From Oscheius sp. JU75 (taxonomy: Eukaryota > Nematoda > Chromadorea > Rhabditida > Rhabditidae), in NCBI GenBank assembly GCA_037178855.1, contig JASJZC010000006.1:6820001-6884000 (forward strand): a stretch of DNA of 64,000 bases. Reading direction: 5' to 3'. Under the pieces are notes generated by a model, which searched no databases, was not told the origin of the DNA, and was given only the letters and a program-made list of their open reading frames with translations. This document shows, piece by piece, positions 11,531 to 22,800 of this stretch. Position 1 is the stretch's first letter, and every line of letters starts with the position of its first letter. The translations under genes were made by a program, and so were the position numbers.

Positions 11531-12466
11531 TTATCGCTTGGGACTGGGTCGAGGTTGCGGCTGCAGTGCGAGCATAGACGCCCTTTTGATATATTGAAGA
11601 CTGCCATGAAAGGAGTAAGTTTTAATCAATTTGATGACTACACTCAAGTCGCTCGATTCTCTATCCAATCCCGAGAAATCGAGTGGATGCTCTCTCGAGA
11701 CATGCGCCGTTACGAAATCCAAGAACTCTCCCACAGTCCGCACATTGAAATTGACAGTCAAATCAAAATATTCTGAGACAGTAGCAGTCGCCAGGAAGAT
11801 AGTAGTCGTCAGCATTATGATGCAAAAGTTGTTAGTGTTCTGTTGAGGAAGAATGAACAGGGTGTCAACGTCTCTCGTCACCCATAATCGAAGAAAATAG
11901 ATTCCTTTCTGCTTGAAGAGACGATTGTATCCATCGACGGTCTGAGCTTCTTCGGAAAAAGCAAAAGTATGCAGCATTCTCGGAACGGCACTGTCTTTCA
12001 CGCGAAACACCAGTAGATTCCCGGAAGTATTCCGATTGTAACGCCATTTCTGAACGAAGGATTTTTAAAATGCACGTGAGAGCTCACTCTTATGCAATCG
12101 AGAATAATTTTAAACTGTTCCATTTTCAAACTCCATGTCAATTCAAGTTCGTGTGTCGTCTTCAGGTAGTTTAGGAATGCTTCAAGACCAGGCCACTCCT
12201 CGAGTTTTGTTCTGGTGAGGCTCTGAACAAAAAAGTGAGAACTATTGAAAGAAAAGAGTATCCTGTGTCAATTGATTTATGAGGGCGGTACTGAATAACA
12301 AGAGTTTTGCTCGAGCAGTTGGAACCTGGAGAAAAATATTCCAAACAGTTAATTGTGTGAACCTCATGGGGAGAAAAATACCCGAACTCACATTAGACTT
12401 GTAAACACTTGCCGAAATAGTTTCATCTCCGCGAAGAAGACGATCTTGCGAAGAAACGTCCGCCAT
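11531..12466 (-). CDS. F-box-like gene, paralogue of the 13.4-15.5 kb gene
   Basis: Begins MADVSSQDRLLRG at 12466. Later exons read LEEWPGLEAFLNYLKTTHEL, then FKIILDCIR joined to KWRYNRNTSGNLLVFRVKD, and end with a long exon to 11531. That last exon shares FNVRTVGEFLDFVTAHVS and HPLDFSGLDRESSDL with FNVTKVGDLLDFITERLT and HPVDLSGIDVESTDF of the 13.4-15.5 kb gene, so the two are paralogues. The N-terminal VPTARAKLLLFSTALINQL can be laid against the F-box C-half of that gene. Between the second exon and the SLTRTKLEEW exon I find no GT donor in the right phase before an in-frame TAG (about 12242), so an exon is missed or the copy is damaged. F-box proteins recruit substrates to SCF ubiquitin ligases. 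Confidence 0.5.
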
Positions 12467-12749
12467 GGACAACCAAGGAAAATCAATTCACAACGAGGAA
12501 GAGTCAACAGAAAGATAAGGGGTCAGCTTGTCATGTCAGTAAGGCGTACAACACAGCTATTCTGATCACTTTGATGGCGAAAACCGACATAGAACTGACT
12601 AAATGTCTCTGCCAACGTTTTAGGTACTAGGTGGGTACGAGTGAAAACGGTATCTATACTAAGCGACTACCGGAATATTTCGAAGCTGTGGGATTTCAAG
12701 GTCAAAGGAAAAGTGATAGAAACTACCTGTGAATTCAAGACAAAGCTCT

Positions 12750-13122
12750 TTATTCCAAGAAAACCTTTTCAGTGCTGCGTGGCAGCGTCTTCTGCGAGCG
12801 TCCAGCAGCAAGACTCTTCTTTTCCTTCGACGCCTCCGAAATCTTGTCAGTCGGCTTCGTCGGTTCAGTCTTGGGCGTTTTGTAAACTGGCGCATCCGAT
12901 CGGTCCTTCTTCTTCGTCGACTGCTCCTTCGATGGCTCGTCCACAGCCGCCGTCTTTGACTTCTCGACCGAATATAGACCGGACGGAATCAGTGGCTCCG
13001 GAGTCGGCCCTGGTAGCATTGGAGCGTGGGCAGAGTTCTTTTTCTTGGCTGGACTGTCGGTCTTCTCTTTGCTGCTACAGACGACTGCCGAGTGGTAGAA
13101 GGGCGATAGCCACAGACAGCAT
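12750..13122 (-). CDS. Small Lys/Ser/Pro-rich protein
   Basis: Two-exon model. The ATG at 13122 gives only ML before a donor; a 43-nt intron ends at CGTCTGTAG, and exon 2 reads SKEKTDSPAKKKNSAHAP through to KVFLE with the stop at 12750. Product about 110 residues, dominated by K, S, T, P and E (for example SKEQSTKKKDRSDAP and PKTEPTKPTDKISEASKEKK), so probably disordered and perhaps nuclear. The acidic/basic alternation and the clean open frame argue for coding, but there is no recognisable family. A plus-strand frame across the same bases (12641-13138) is Ser/Arg-rich and looks like its shadow. Downstream exons could exist. Confidence 0.4.
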
Positions 13123-13407
13123 CGCAGAGCTGAACTGAAAAGACTTGGATCCTGTTGACAGTAAATCTCCTGTCAAGTAATGTCTCCAGATACTTAAAGG
13201 CAAAGTTTCTTGATCAAAGTCTCTTCAGCGGGATCTGGACAGACGCTTCTTGTTCTCATCGCCCTCTTTTCCCACTAACTAGGAGCTTCTTTTAGAGCAA
13301 GACTAGAACCGGACAGTTGGCAGGAGCTATATCAAAACATACTAATTTAGACGTCATAACGTACTCTTAAGCGCGTGTTTCTGTAGTTGAGATTCTGTAC
13401 AGTTTCC

Positions 13408-15503
13408 TCAAATTTTATTACAACACAGCAGATCTTTCCACCGACTCCTTCTTCCCTCTTCTTGTCGGAATACTTTCTCCAATTGTACAGAAGCTGTCCA
13501 TTCTTGCATGCTACCATAGAAGCGATAAGTTTCTAACAGTTCCATAACTTTCCCAAAGTCTGTACTCTCCACATCGATACCAGACAAATCGACTGGGTGT
13601 CTATTTGTTAGTCGTTCCGTGATGAAGTCCAAAAGATCTCCGACTTTTGTCACATTGAACTGGATAAATAGACTGTTCGTCCATCCTTCCACAGAAGCCT
13701 CGTCTACTTGGGCTGTCCCACTCCACGATACAATACAATACTTCTCCGAATAGAACTGTTGTATCAGGATCACGTAGTCCACTTTGCGACGCATGTAACC
13801 ATGAGATGGATAGTCCGCTTTGAACAACTTTTCTTTTCCGTCGATTAGAAGAGCACCCTCCGTTTTGGCAAAAGCTTCAAGGGTCGAGTAGCAATCTCTC
13901 TCAAACGGATGAGCCTCTATTGTTCCTCCCCTAAGATTGCCTTTTCTCCATTCCTGAAATTCACACTTCTTGGAATCTTCTTCTGGATAGAGAAACAAAT
14001 CGCAAATCCCGCCCCTTTCTGCAGTCAGGCAGATAAAAGTACTACCTTTTGGTATAGACGAAACTGGTACGCAATATCGCGTAACTGAAAATATGTAACG
14101 TCAAGTTTTGGCAACTGCTATAGCATGCGTCATATCTCTATTATCTAAAACGCGATGGTTTCTGTGGCGGACTTTGTCTGTTTGTTTGTCTGAGGCCACG
14201 AAACAGCAGCGAGCCAGTTCTATTGTTCAGAAACAGTTATTGCCTAAATTGGGTGGCAATTCAACTTTGCTGTGCCCTCCATAACTTGGCTTTTGTCCAA
14301 ATGAAGCCACTAGGAGTCTTTTCTTACTACAAAGCGGCGCAGTCGCCAGTGCAAACTGAAGGCAAAAGGACGGCGAAGGTATCAAATCTAAAGTAAATTC
14401 GAAACGAGTTCGGAACCAGCTCTATCTTCATGACAGCGAAAAATAAACTGCTACGGGCTGACCTTTACACAGTCCAACAGGAACTCGACATTAATGTATT
14501 GTTCGGTTGGCAACAGTATGTCTTTTCCGCTCTCAATAAAAGACAATGCATAATTTTTCCTAGGACAATTGTCTATTTTGATCCTACGCACTGTCTGGAA
14601 TCGATTGTTTTCATCAGCGTTCGAAGGAAACACACCGGAAAATGAACAACATCTATTGGAAATGTCTCTTCACACCACAGCGTTATTTCGCTTGGCTTCA
14701 AGCTGACCAGCTCGGAAAGTTCACAGTAGTATTTTGTCATCCAAATATGCACATCCTCGGTGAAGGCGCGAAAGTGAGATGCCTTTTCTAGAATGTCGTT
14801 CCAACGTAGCTTCTGGGACGTCGTCTTGATCGATATCCATTCGAAGCGGAAAAGTCGATAAAAATGGGCTTCGGAACTTGGAAGAAAGTTTTCTTTGTTG
14901 AACGGCCGAATGATTTGTATGGACGCGTCGGCTGTCATATAAAAGCCAATTTTAATCATAGCGCCCTTCATCCGAATGCGAAAGTGGTCAGCCCGTTTGT
15001 ATACAAAGTCGTTTAGAGTCTTGGATGCTCGCAAAAGACGTTCAAACGGTCTGGGAAGGAGCTGGAACATGCTCTGGAACACTATAGAAACCCGACCTTT
15101 GTCAAGACTTGAAGAAGTAGATGATCGGGCAAGGTGAGAAGACTTTTAGGCAACTGAAATCAGTCAGTTCGCTGCACTTTCTTCAGCAATCTTCGTGTGA
15201 ACCTACCTTTTCTAAGACTTCTCTTTCCGCAAAATATTCCCTAATCAAGAAGTTCGAAAACCAGTCGGTCTCTTTTGTTTCCAACAAATACTTACGACTT
15301 GGAGCCAGTCCCTTGAGAATATGGGCTCGGTCCACCATGTTGAACTGAAACTGTATTAGAAACGAAGAAATGCAAACTTTTGAGAGTCGTTCACCACTAC
15401 GAAGCTGTTCTCGAATCGCGGCAACGTCAGTGCGTGCATATTTTCTCCTGAAAGGGGGAATCTTCCCCAGTGGAAGAAGGTCGAGAGAGGGCAGTTTCGA
15501 CAT
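13408..15503 (-). CDS. F-box protein with FBA2-like C-terminal region
   Basis: The start ATG at 15503 opens MSKLPSLDLLPLGKIPPFRR. The F-box is split by a 36-nt intron: LPKSLLTLPDHLLLQ joins SMFQLLPRPFERLL, followed by RASKTLNDFVYKRADHF, matching the LPdelLLqIl...LL.aSKtlnd pattern. Next come EITLWCEETFPID joined to TVRRIKIDNCPRKNYALSF and NVEFLLDCVK; after an intron of about 500 nt the tail resumes at EWRKGNLRGGTIEAHPFERD. The VK-EWRKG junction recalls the W-x-x-G region of nematode FBA2 tails. The last exon ends LLCCNKI at 13408. Such proteins choose substrates for SCF ligases; nematodes carry large fast-evolving families. A 27-nt segment near 15356-15385 could be read through or spliced. 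Confidence 0.65.
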
Positions 15504-15847
15504 AGTTTGTGGAGCGAAGACGGAAACTGATAAGGAACAGTGACTCCTTCCAAAATGTTTTCAGCCCCGCAGCGATAACAGCCGAGCAAGATAACTGTTT
15601 ACGTTTTGCTGTCAAAACTAAGTCAGGTTTGAAATACCGAATTCTCAAAGAAACCTTTATTTAGAGAAATATGAAGACAGAAATGATAGTCGGACAGATT
15701 GAGGAAAGTGAGAGGCAGAGGCATCGGACTTTAGAGTTGGGGGAAAGAAAGAGTAATTAGCGGGAAATGATAAACTCTTTGGACCTTTTGGTTGGATCCT
15801 TCCAGGATACACCGGGAACAAAAATGACTAGAAGTCAGTGAGAGTGG

Positions 15848-16701
15848 TTACATGATGCAGCAAGCTTTCTGCTTGCCGTCGACAGAGTAACGAAGCTTCC
15901 GGAGCTCGCCCGTAGGCTTGTACTTCTCCAGGAAAGTCAGCTGCTTTAGGTTTAGGGCACCACGTCTTTGTCTGAAAATTTCAACTTATAGAAACTGAAT
16001 AAGCTCCCACTTTCTGATCAACTCGACAGCATCCTCGTACTTCATTCCGGCTTCCAGGAGAGCCAGAGCGACAAGGACTGGTGCCCGTCCTAGACCAGCC
16101 ACGCAGTGAACTGAAATCGACAATACTTTTTCTCAACTGAAGGTGTTCGCCCCATTGTCGCGACTGAACCATTCGTATTAATTTTTTTTTAAAACCAATC
16201 CATTTATGTAAATCCGAAAGAATACCTACCGGCTATGGAGTTCTCAGGGTGTTCCTTGAACGAGGAGCGGACTAGCTGGAGCCACTTTTCAATGACCTCC
16301 GGCGGAGGTGGACTGCCGTCGTTGAATTCCCAGTCAAGGACGTCAATTCCGTGTTCCGAAAGTGGCCTGATCTCGTAGGTCGGCTCACAGACTCTGACGA
16401 CGGCTCGAGCATGATGCTTTTCGAGCTCCTCGATGAAGGTAGCAATGGAGCTGTCGGTTGGGCGGTCGGTGATGAGGAACCTGGAATATTAGAATGCTTC
16501 TTACGTACCAAACAACTCAGATGGATTATTAACTGTCACGAAATCTCCAATATGTTTGTACGATTCTTTCTGTATTCCTCTTGAAAATTGAAAAAAGAAT
16601 GCAAAAACTCACTTCATTCGCCCGAAGTTGATCTCACTCGGAGCCGGTTTGAAGTAGGTAGGGTTCTGAGTTAGAACCCTCTTCTGAGTAGCGCTACCCA
16701 T
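15848..16701 (-). CDS. prl-1: PRL-type (PTP4A) prenylated phosphatase
   Basis: The start ATG at 16701 gives [17 protein letters not shown]. Then [20 protein letters not shown], the loop [16 protein letters not shown], the catalytic P-loop [33 protein letters not shown] and [17 protein letters not shown], ending in the CAAX box CCIM for farnesylation. Length and domain order match the PRL family. The P-loop Cys and Arg are intact. The general-acid loop is WEFNDG where the usual form is WPFDDG: the second Asp is kept, but Pro and the first Asp are changed. PRLs are membrane-anchored phosphatases that bind CNNM magnesium transporters. A TTTTATAG acceptor about 17 nt upstream of the ATG, with GTAAG further upstream, suggests a 5' UTR intron or trans-splicing. 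Confidence 0.95.
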
Positions 16702-19700
16702 TTCGCTTATGTAAGTTTTAGCTATAAAACTCCATTTCGAATTGCCAAAAGACTGACTTACATTAAGATTTGGGGTTGATTAGGGAGGACGTAGATAGAC
16801 GCAGTCGAAGCGCGTCGCTAGGTACAGTTCCTTAGCTAGTCAACGGGAGAAGCCGTGCTGTGCTCTGCAGTACTCGGCAGCCGGAGCCAAGTCACAAGAA
16901 ATCAACCGGCTGAAAAAGGAAGCATTAGTTTCGACCACGTGTGGCTGCAAAAGTGGACGCGCGGCCTTGAACTCACATCGTTTTCTTTCGTTGTAAAGTC
17001 AAATTTTTGAACAAAGAGGCTACCTTTCTAAGCGAGACGTTTTTGAAGAAGTATGTAATCTCAGAGCCCCTCTGCCCCTGGAAAACAAGGTCAGCTGGTC
17101 CCGAACCCCAGAAACTTTGTAACGTCCCGCGTGATATCAGTTATCCTCCTCGAGATCAATCACTCTCTATTTAGCACGTTTCTAATCTAAGGTTTCGTCA
17201 TTTTCAGAGAGTGCGGGATACAGTCAACCGGAAGTCAATGATTTCTTGTAACATTGGAGGATCACGTCATATTTGGTCAGAAAAAGGAGGAAGAGGTGAC
17301 TTTGGTTGTTATCAAAAGAATCCTATCAGGCTGACCTAGAGAAGGGACTTCTTACCAAAATACCATAGGGAAGGACGGTCCGTTCCGATCAAAGCTCCGA
17401 TCAAACTCATGTTTCCTTAAACTGATTAAAATGTTTCCCACCATATAACGTCATACAGTCTGTTTATTACAAGGAACGACGCAGTACGGGTGAGAAAGAA
17501 GGGTCCGCCCACACACACAAACAGAAGTTTGTTTTATAAAAAAAGGGAAGAAGACTCACCTAATGGGGCTAGCAGTAGAGCCAATTCTCATAGCACTGTT
17601 TCGAATCCGTTGTCCTTCTCGTTGCTTTGACGAGATGCGGAGGAGCTGGAATTGTTTCGTAGATGGAAAAGTAGAAAAGAGATTGGAAAAGAGAGAGGGG
17701 GGGAAACAAGATTGTGGCGGGAGTCTACAGTATGCCAACGCTTCAAAGGTAGTACGAAACATTCTTTCTAAGAGCAGTGCGTCAAAGTACGTAAGTGTTA
17801 CATAGTCGTGTGTGCCGGTGAGATTATGGGGGACCGACGCAATGATCAGCCTAAACACACCGGGCTCAGATATTAATAGTCGAGCAGAGAATTTTGTCTG
17901 AAAAGACCATAGATGGAGCTGAGACAGAGAGGAAAACATGTTATCTGCTGAAGAAAGTTCATCGAGTAAACAGGACTGACAAACAGGGTATTCAAAAACA
18001 AGCTTCCCAGTCAGTGTGTGTTCCATATAGATGAAAAGAGAAACGTCATAATTGAATGACGTCGAGACCAATTTGTAGCCAGCTGTGAAGGTTTGATAGA
18101 GTACTGGGTAAACAGAAGACGGGTATTAGAAACGTGCTTTCTTGGAATCTCTCTCCCATACCATCTCGTCATTTTATCTTTTTGCAAAATCTCAGAACTT
18201 TGGGGGATTCGAGCACTCGGACTTCAGTATCTTAAGACTATAGAGATTGCGACAGAAATTGGGAAACATGGAAACGTCCAGTTTTGAGCATAAAAAGGTT
18301 TAGTGCTTTTCTGAAGCAAACCCAGACCAAATTCAGAAAAACATTGCCTCAGCAGTTTCTTATCTAAATTAGTGCTGAAAGGCACGGAAGTTCCGCCACC
18401 TCGCCTCCACTAAAATTTAATTAGAAACGGAAAAGACCCGAGAACTTCCTCACATGTTTTGTTGAGCACAACAAAGGGCTTCCAAACAAAAAGTGATGTG
18501 ATCCTTTCGTGATTGAGTTAATCTATGAAACATTTTCTGGTGAGCAAAAAACGCAAGAGAGAACACTTGTCAAACAATCAGTGAAATGCCAATTTGAAGA
18601 TAAGAGTATTGAGAAAGATAGAAGAAAAACCAAATCTGCTTTTAACATAATGACAACCGACTTTAAAAAAGATCAAAATCGATAGGGAAAGCCACTAAAT
18701 GATGATGCAAATGCTTGACAGCCATCATTCTTTGGCTCTCAAAACGTCAGACTTTCTGCAAATTTAAAGCAACCCTAAAGACTGACAACACTAGACAGAG
18801 TGCGGGAAAGACCATATCAAGTGGGTGCACAAGGGGTCTAGGAGGGCGGAATGTGATAGCTGGTCGAGCGAGAGAGGACTGGGCGGGACGTGCTAGAGTC
18901 AGAGAGGACCAGTCCGTAGGCAATTGTGGAGAGGCGAGACGCCAGAGACGCAGGTTTTAGCTTCGGAGCATCGATTCTCAAAGACTGTGTTTCAATCGGA
19001 ATGGAGGATATTGTACCCAAGTAGGTTTTATACCCAGATTCCGTGAAGTAAATAGATGGCAGAACAGTTTGTGACCAATGGCACGTGGAGTGGGCAGAGT
19101 CACGAGGGAGTAGAGGACCCGGGAGCAAACAAGTCAGTATCTTGAAATTAGGAGAATGCTCGAATCAAAATAGCTGGCGGAGAGGGCAAAGTGTTCAGAA
19201 TACCGAGCACAACTTATGTCACTACCTACACAAATTGGAGGTATGACGGGCAACAGATGTAGTCTCTATCAGAAAAGCCGACTGAGTTCATGTTCATGAA
19301 GTTCAGAAGAACAGTCTTGGGTATCCGATTTGCAACTTTCGGGAATTACGCGAATGATCTCCGCTTATCTACATTAGGAATGAAGTCCCAGATGATCTCA
19401 CAACAGATTTCTGACCCCGTCGAGACAGTCAGAGCGATACCGCTATGGAAGAGAGCTTCCAGTCGAAAGGCCAAAGTGACTACTAGGCCTTGGAAAAGTG
19501 TGGTGGTCATGGCTACGGCTGAAGAAGCAAAATGGCATTATCTTTAAAACGCTCGTTAAAAAGAAGTAGACACTGGCCAACGTTGGATAATGTTTCGTAA
19601 CGTGACTTGGTAAGTGAGTAACATCAACACAAAGAAAAGCTTCGGTTTCAAAACCTGACGCGAAAGATGCGTTGTCCCTGGCTACCCAAAGCTAAACAAT

Positions 19701-21480
19701 GCTGCCACCCTCAGCTGTTTTTCTTCTTTCTTCTTTGTAGCCGGAAGAACATTCAGAGACAGGAAAAAGTCTCATTTCCTTTTTGATTCATCGGATACAA
19801 ACACGGGGGCTGATTCAGCCGCAATCAAAGGTTTCTACAGAGAATTCTGACGGAGCCGCGACGAACAGAGATTAATTTGTGACGGGGAAAAAGACATGTC
19901 AATAAGTGGGAAAATGAGCGGGGCCGGTCAGAGAGCTTGTTGTCCAGGAAGTGCGGAGGGATCACCTGTCAGAGAGGACAGTTGTCTCTCGTTTTTGAGG
20001 AGAAAACGTGAGCATCACAATAATTGTAATCTTTAGGCCTTGTTATGGCTGGAATCGATGAGCAGCTATTGTTTGTCTTGTCTGTGTTGAACAGGGTGAA
20101 GCAAAAACATTTCGGATTCATGTGATTCGTTAAAAATGACTGTGATTCGGGGAAAGTGAGTCAGAGCAGCGAATCAGATAGAACGGGCAATTTTTAAGAA
20201 TGGAACTGAAGTGAAGTACACGATCAATTTTTCTCTTTTCGACTGGTTTGGATATATTGTTCAAAATAGTACTTGGCAAAGAGATAGAGGTAGTTATTAG
20301 AAGCCCAGCTGCCCCACAGACTGTACAGATGGGCCATGCTAACTCTCCCCCAGACACTAGCTGTCAACTAGCCAAAGGTTTCCAGCCATCGGTTCTCTTT
20401 CTTCAAACAAGATACAGACACGAAATAAGGGGGCGTATACGAGACTTGCTCTTACCAATTTCCGGCCAATCATTTCCCCATGCGTCAACACCTTCGTCTC
20501 AAAACAATGTTGCTTTTCACACGTCAACTGAATGTTCATTCCTTTAGAATATATAATACTGATACGAGAGTTCTCCTCGGCAAACATCTGAATCATAACC
20601 TTGACGTTTATGAGCACATTTGGCAAGCTTCTTCGTTTTCCTCGAGAGTCACGCGAGGACTTTAACGAGTCTCGCAACCATGATAAGGTTCGCGAGAAGC
20701 TGTGAGACTTTTTGGAAAACAGCTGTGTTCGGGAATAAATAAAGGAACAGAGAGAGGGGACCAAAAACTAAAAGGGTTTACAAACTACGAGAGGGCCAAA
20801 TGCTAATTTGAGAAAGAAGAGTTTTTTGCAGCTTGTTACAACCAAAGAACTTGGTTCAAATTCTAACATTGGAATCAAAAGATTAGGATTTGCAGCTGTC
20901 CAATGTCTGGGCTATTTCTATACTTTTTAGTTCTACAGCTCAATGAAAAAGAGAAATTGCTATAAAGACAGTATGAAAATAACGGTTCTCCGTTATTCTC
21001 ACCTGAACCTGATCAATGCCAAAAGTTGTCTTTTTACTGAGAGATTCCCAGCGGTTCGCTGGCCTAATTCTGGATTTTCAATCCCATTCGCGTCATGTTT
21101 CCGGGCCCACAAACCCCCTTCTTCCGGTCCCAATTCCTGAATCATGGTCTCGCAAATCTCATAAGACAAAGACTACAAGTCAGCCATTTTTTAAGCGACA
21201 GATGTTTTGGACAAGAGGGAGAACAATAGCTGTGTCTGGAAATGGATTCGAGGGTGATGGCGTGTCGAGACGGTTTGAACTTGTCACACTGATAAAACGA
21301 GGTCGAAGGGTGCTGGAACAAGACACGAAAAGCTGATAAGAGCGTCGTAGTTTTTCGAAAGTCTGAACAAGTTAGCTTCCTCAACATCGATATTTTTTGA
21401 CAAACTTTCTACAAGATTCTATGAGAAAACTTTGTAGAATGTATTACCCTCCAATATATAAAGCACGAAGATAGTATTGA
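16702..21480. other. Gene-poor region, nothing firmly supported
   Basis: Almost 4.8 kb without a recognisable gene. Open frames exist (for instance a 171-codon minus frame 17556-18071), but none has splice structure or family similarity. The prl-1 5' end and promoter should lie at its left side. No tandem repeat or terminal inverted repeat was noticed. Confidence 0.45.
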
Positions 21481-22800
21481 GGACCCAAGTTCTCGATGCT
21501 ATCCTCGAGCTCATTCAGCTGGATGCGGGGAGGAAGGTTCGTGGCTAGACGATTCAGAAGAAACTTGGAGACGGAGATTTCGGTGCTGTTGTCTAGTGTC
21601 AGAGCAAAAAGAACGAGCTATTTGCTCACAAAGTAGAAAGTAAAGACATACGTTGGATTGAGTCTGGCTGACCTGAAGGCTGCTACTCCAAATTGAAAAT
21701 TCAGCTACTACACCGCTATCTCTGTCGGTATCTAAGCACTCGAGGATCTGGAAGACCTTCATGGAATCGGCTACTTTCATCGTGATGTAGGTCTTTGGTC
21801 TCTCTACAAAAATGAAGATTCTAGAGGTCAAGCCGGGTAACTATATCATTGAACGGGCAGAGTTGAACGAGTTGAGAAAAGGCATACGTACTCGACTTTG
21901 GTATGGCCAGAAAGTTTGTTCACGATGACGGAACGATCAAGAAGCCACGAGCCACGACCCACTTCCGTGGTACTGTCAAGCAGCTGTCATGGTCAGCTGT
22001 CATGCCGGAAGAGAGCTATGTCGACAGAACGGCTGTGAGACCTAGCGTTACATGTTACTAATCTTGTTTCGACGTAAATTGAGATTTTTTTTTCCAGGCT
22101 GTTCGCGCGGACCAAAGGATCCTTGCCTTGGAAGAACCTGCAGAATATAATTTGGGAACGAGAAGAGAGCAGTCCGAATGACTGGAGAGATCGGAATCAA
22201 AAGAATTTTTGGCTGCTGTCCAGAGAGTACATCGACATTTTGCGATACATTGGCACTGGCAAGTTTTTCAAGGGACCCGATTACAGCAATATGTATTTAT
22301 TGTTGAGAAGGGCTATAGTCAACACGGCGGTGAAAGAATATCCCTATGGGAAGGATATCTGATGGCCAAGATGCAGGAGGAGAAGAACCCTCTGAAGAAA
22401 GAAGAAGGAGGAGCCACCGAAGAAAGAGGAAAAAAGAAGAAACTCCCATAAAGGAGGAAAAGAAGGAAGAAGCACCGAAGAAAGAAGAAGAGAAGTGAGA
22501 AAGAAAGTCTCAGTTCTTGAGGCAAATAAAAAGACCTCGTATGATAAGCTGAAAGGTCAGGTTCCGAAGAAAAACGTCTCCGATCTAAAAGTGAACACGA
22601 AGGTGTCCGACTTGGAGGAGAAGAAGAAGGTCACGGAGTTGGAGCAGAAAGCGAAGAAAAAACAGGTCGGGGCAAAGAAGACGGCTGTAGAGGATAAAAA
22701 GAAAAAACCTACCTGCAGTCTCTACGATAAGTGGTCAAAAAGGCAATCCATAAATAATAGTATAGAATGTGCCAATGATCCGATAAGCGTAGGTGTTTAA
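21481..22800 (+). pseudogene. Decayed casein kinase 1-family kinase
   Basis: Kinase text is readable in order on the plus strand: NLETEISVL (C-helix region), YVGLSLADLKAATPN, ALEDLEDLHGIGYFHRD, an intron at 21787, VKPGNYIIERAELNELRK, YVLDFGMARKFVHDDGTIKK, PRATTHFRGTV, then GSLPWKNLQN, SREYIDILRYIGTGKFF and PDYSNMYLLLRRAIVNTA. This order, with HRDxKPxN, DFG and the GSLPW region, is that of CK1/TTBK-type kinases that are expanded in nematodes. Damage: in-frame TAG at 21634, TGA at 21694 and TAA at 21733; a one-base shift between NELRK and AYVLDFG (about 21884); loss of the segment that normally carries DDLWS; another shift between KEYPY and WEGYL (about 22345); and further shifts in the Lys/Glu-rich tail. 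The tail to 22800 keeps a Lys-rich repeat (VSDLKVNTKVSDLEEKKKV). Confidence 0.85.

Noticed and set aside
12641-13138. 165-codon plus-strand ORF
   Set aside because: Mirror of the Lys-rich minus-strand gene; Ser/Arg runs arise from the complementary Lys/Glu codons.
17556-18071. 171-codon minus-strand ORF
   Set aside because: No domain, splice structure or composition that distinguishes it from chance in this gene-poor block.
20357-20764. 135-codon minus-strand ORF
   Set aside because: No family resemblance; biased, patternless sequence.
20790-20870. Possible tRNA B-box (GGTTCAAATTC)
   Set aside because: No A-box or cloverleaf stems at suitable distance.
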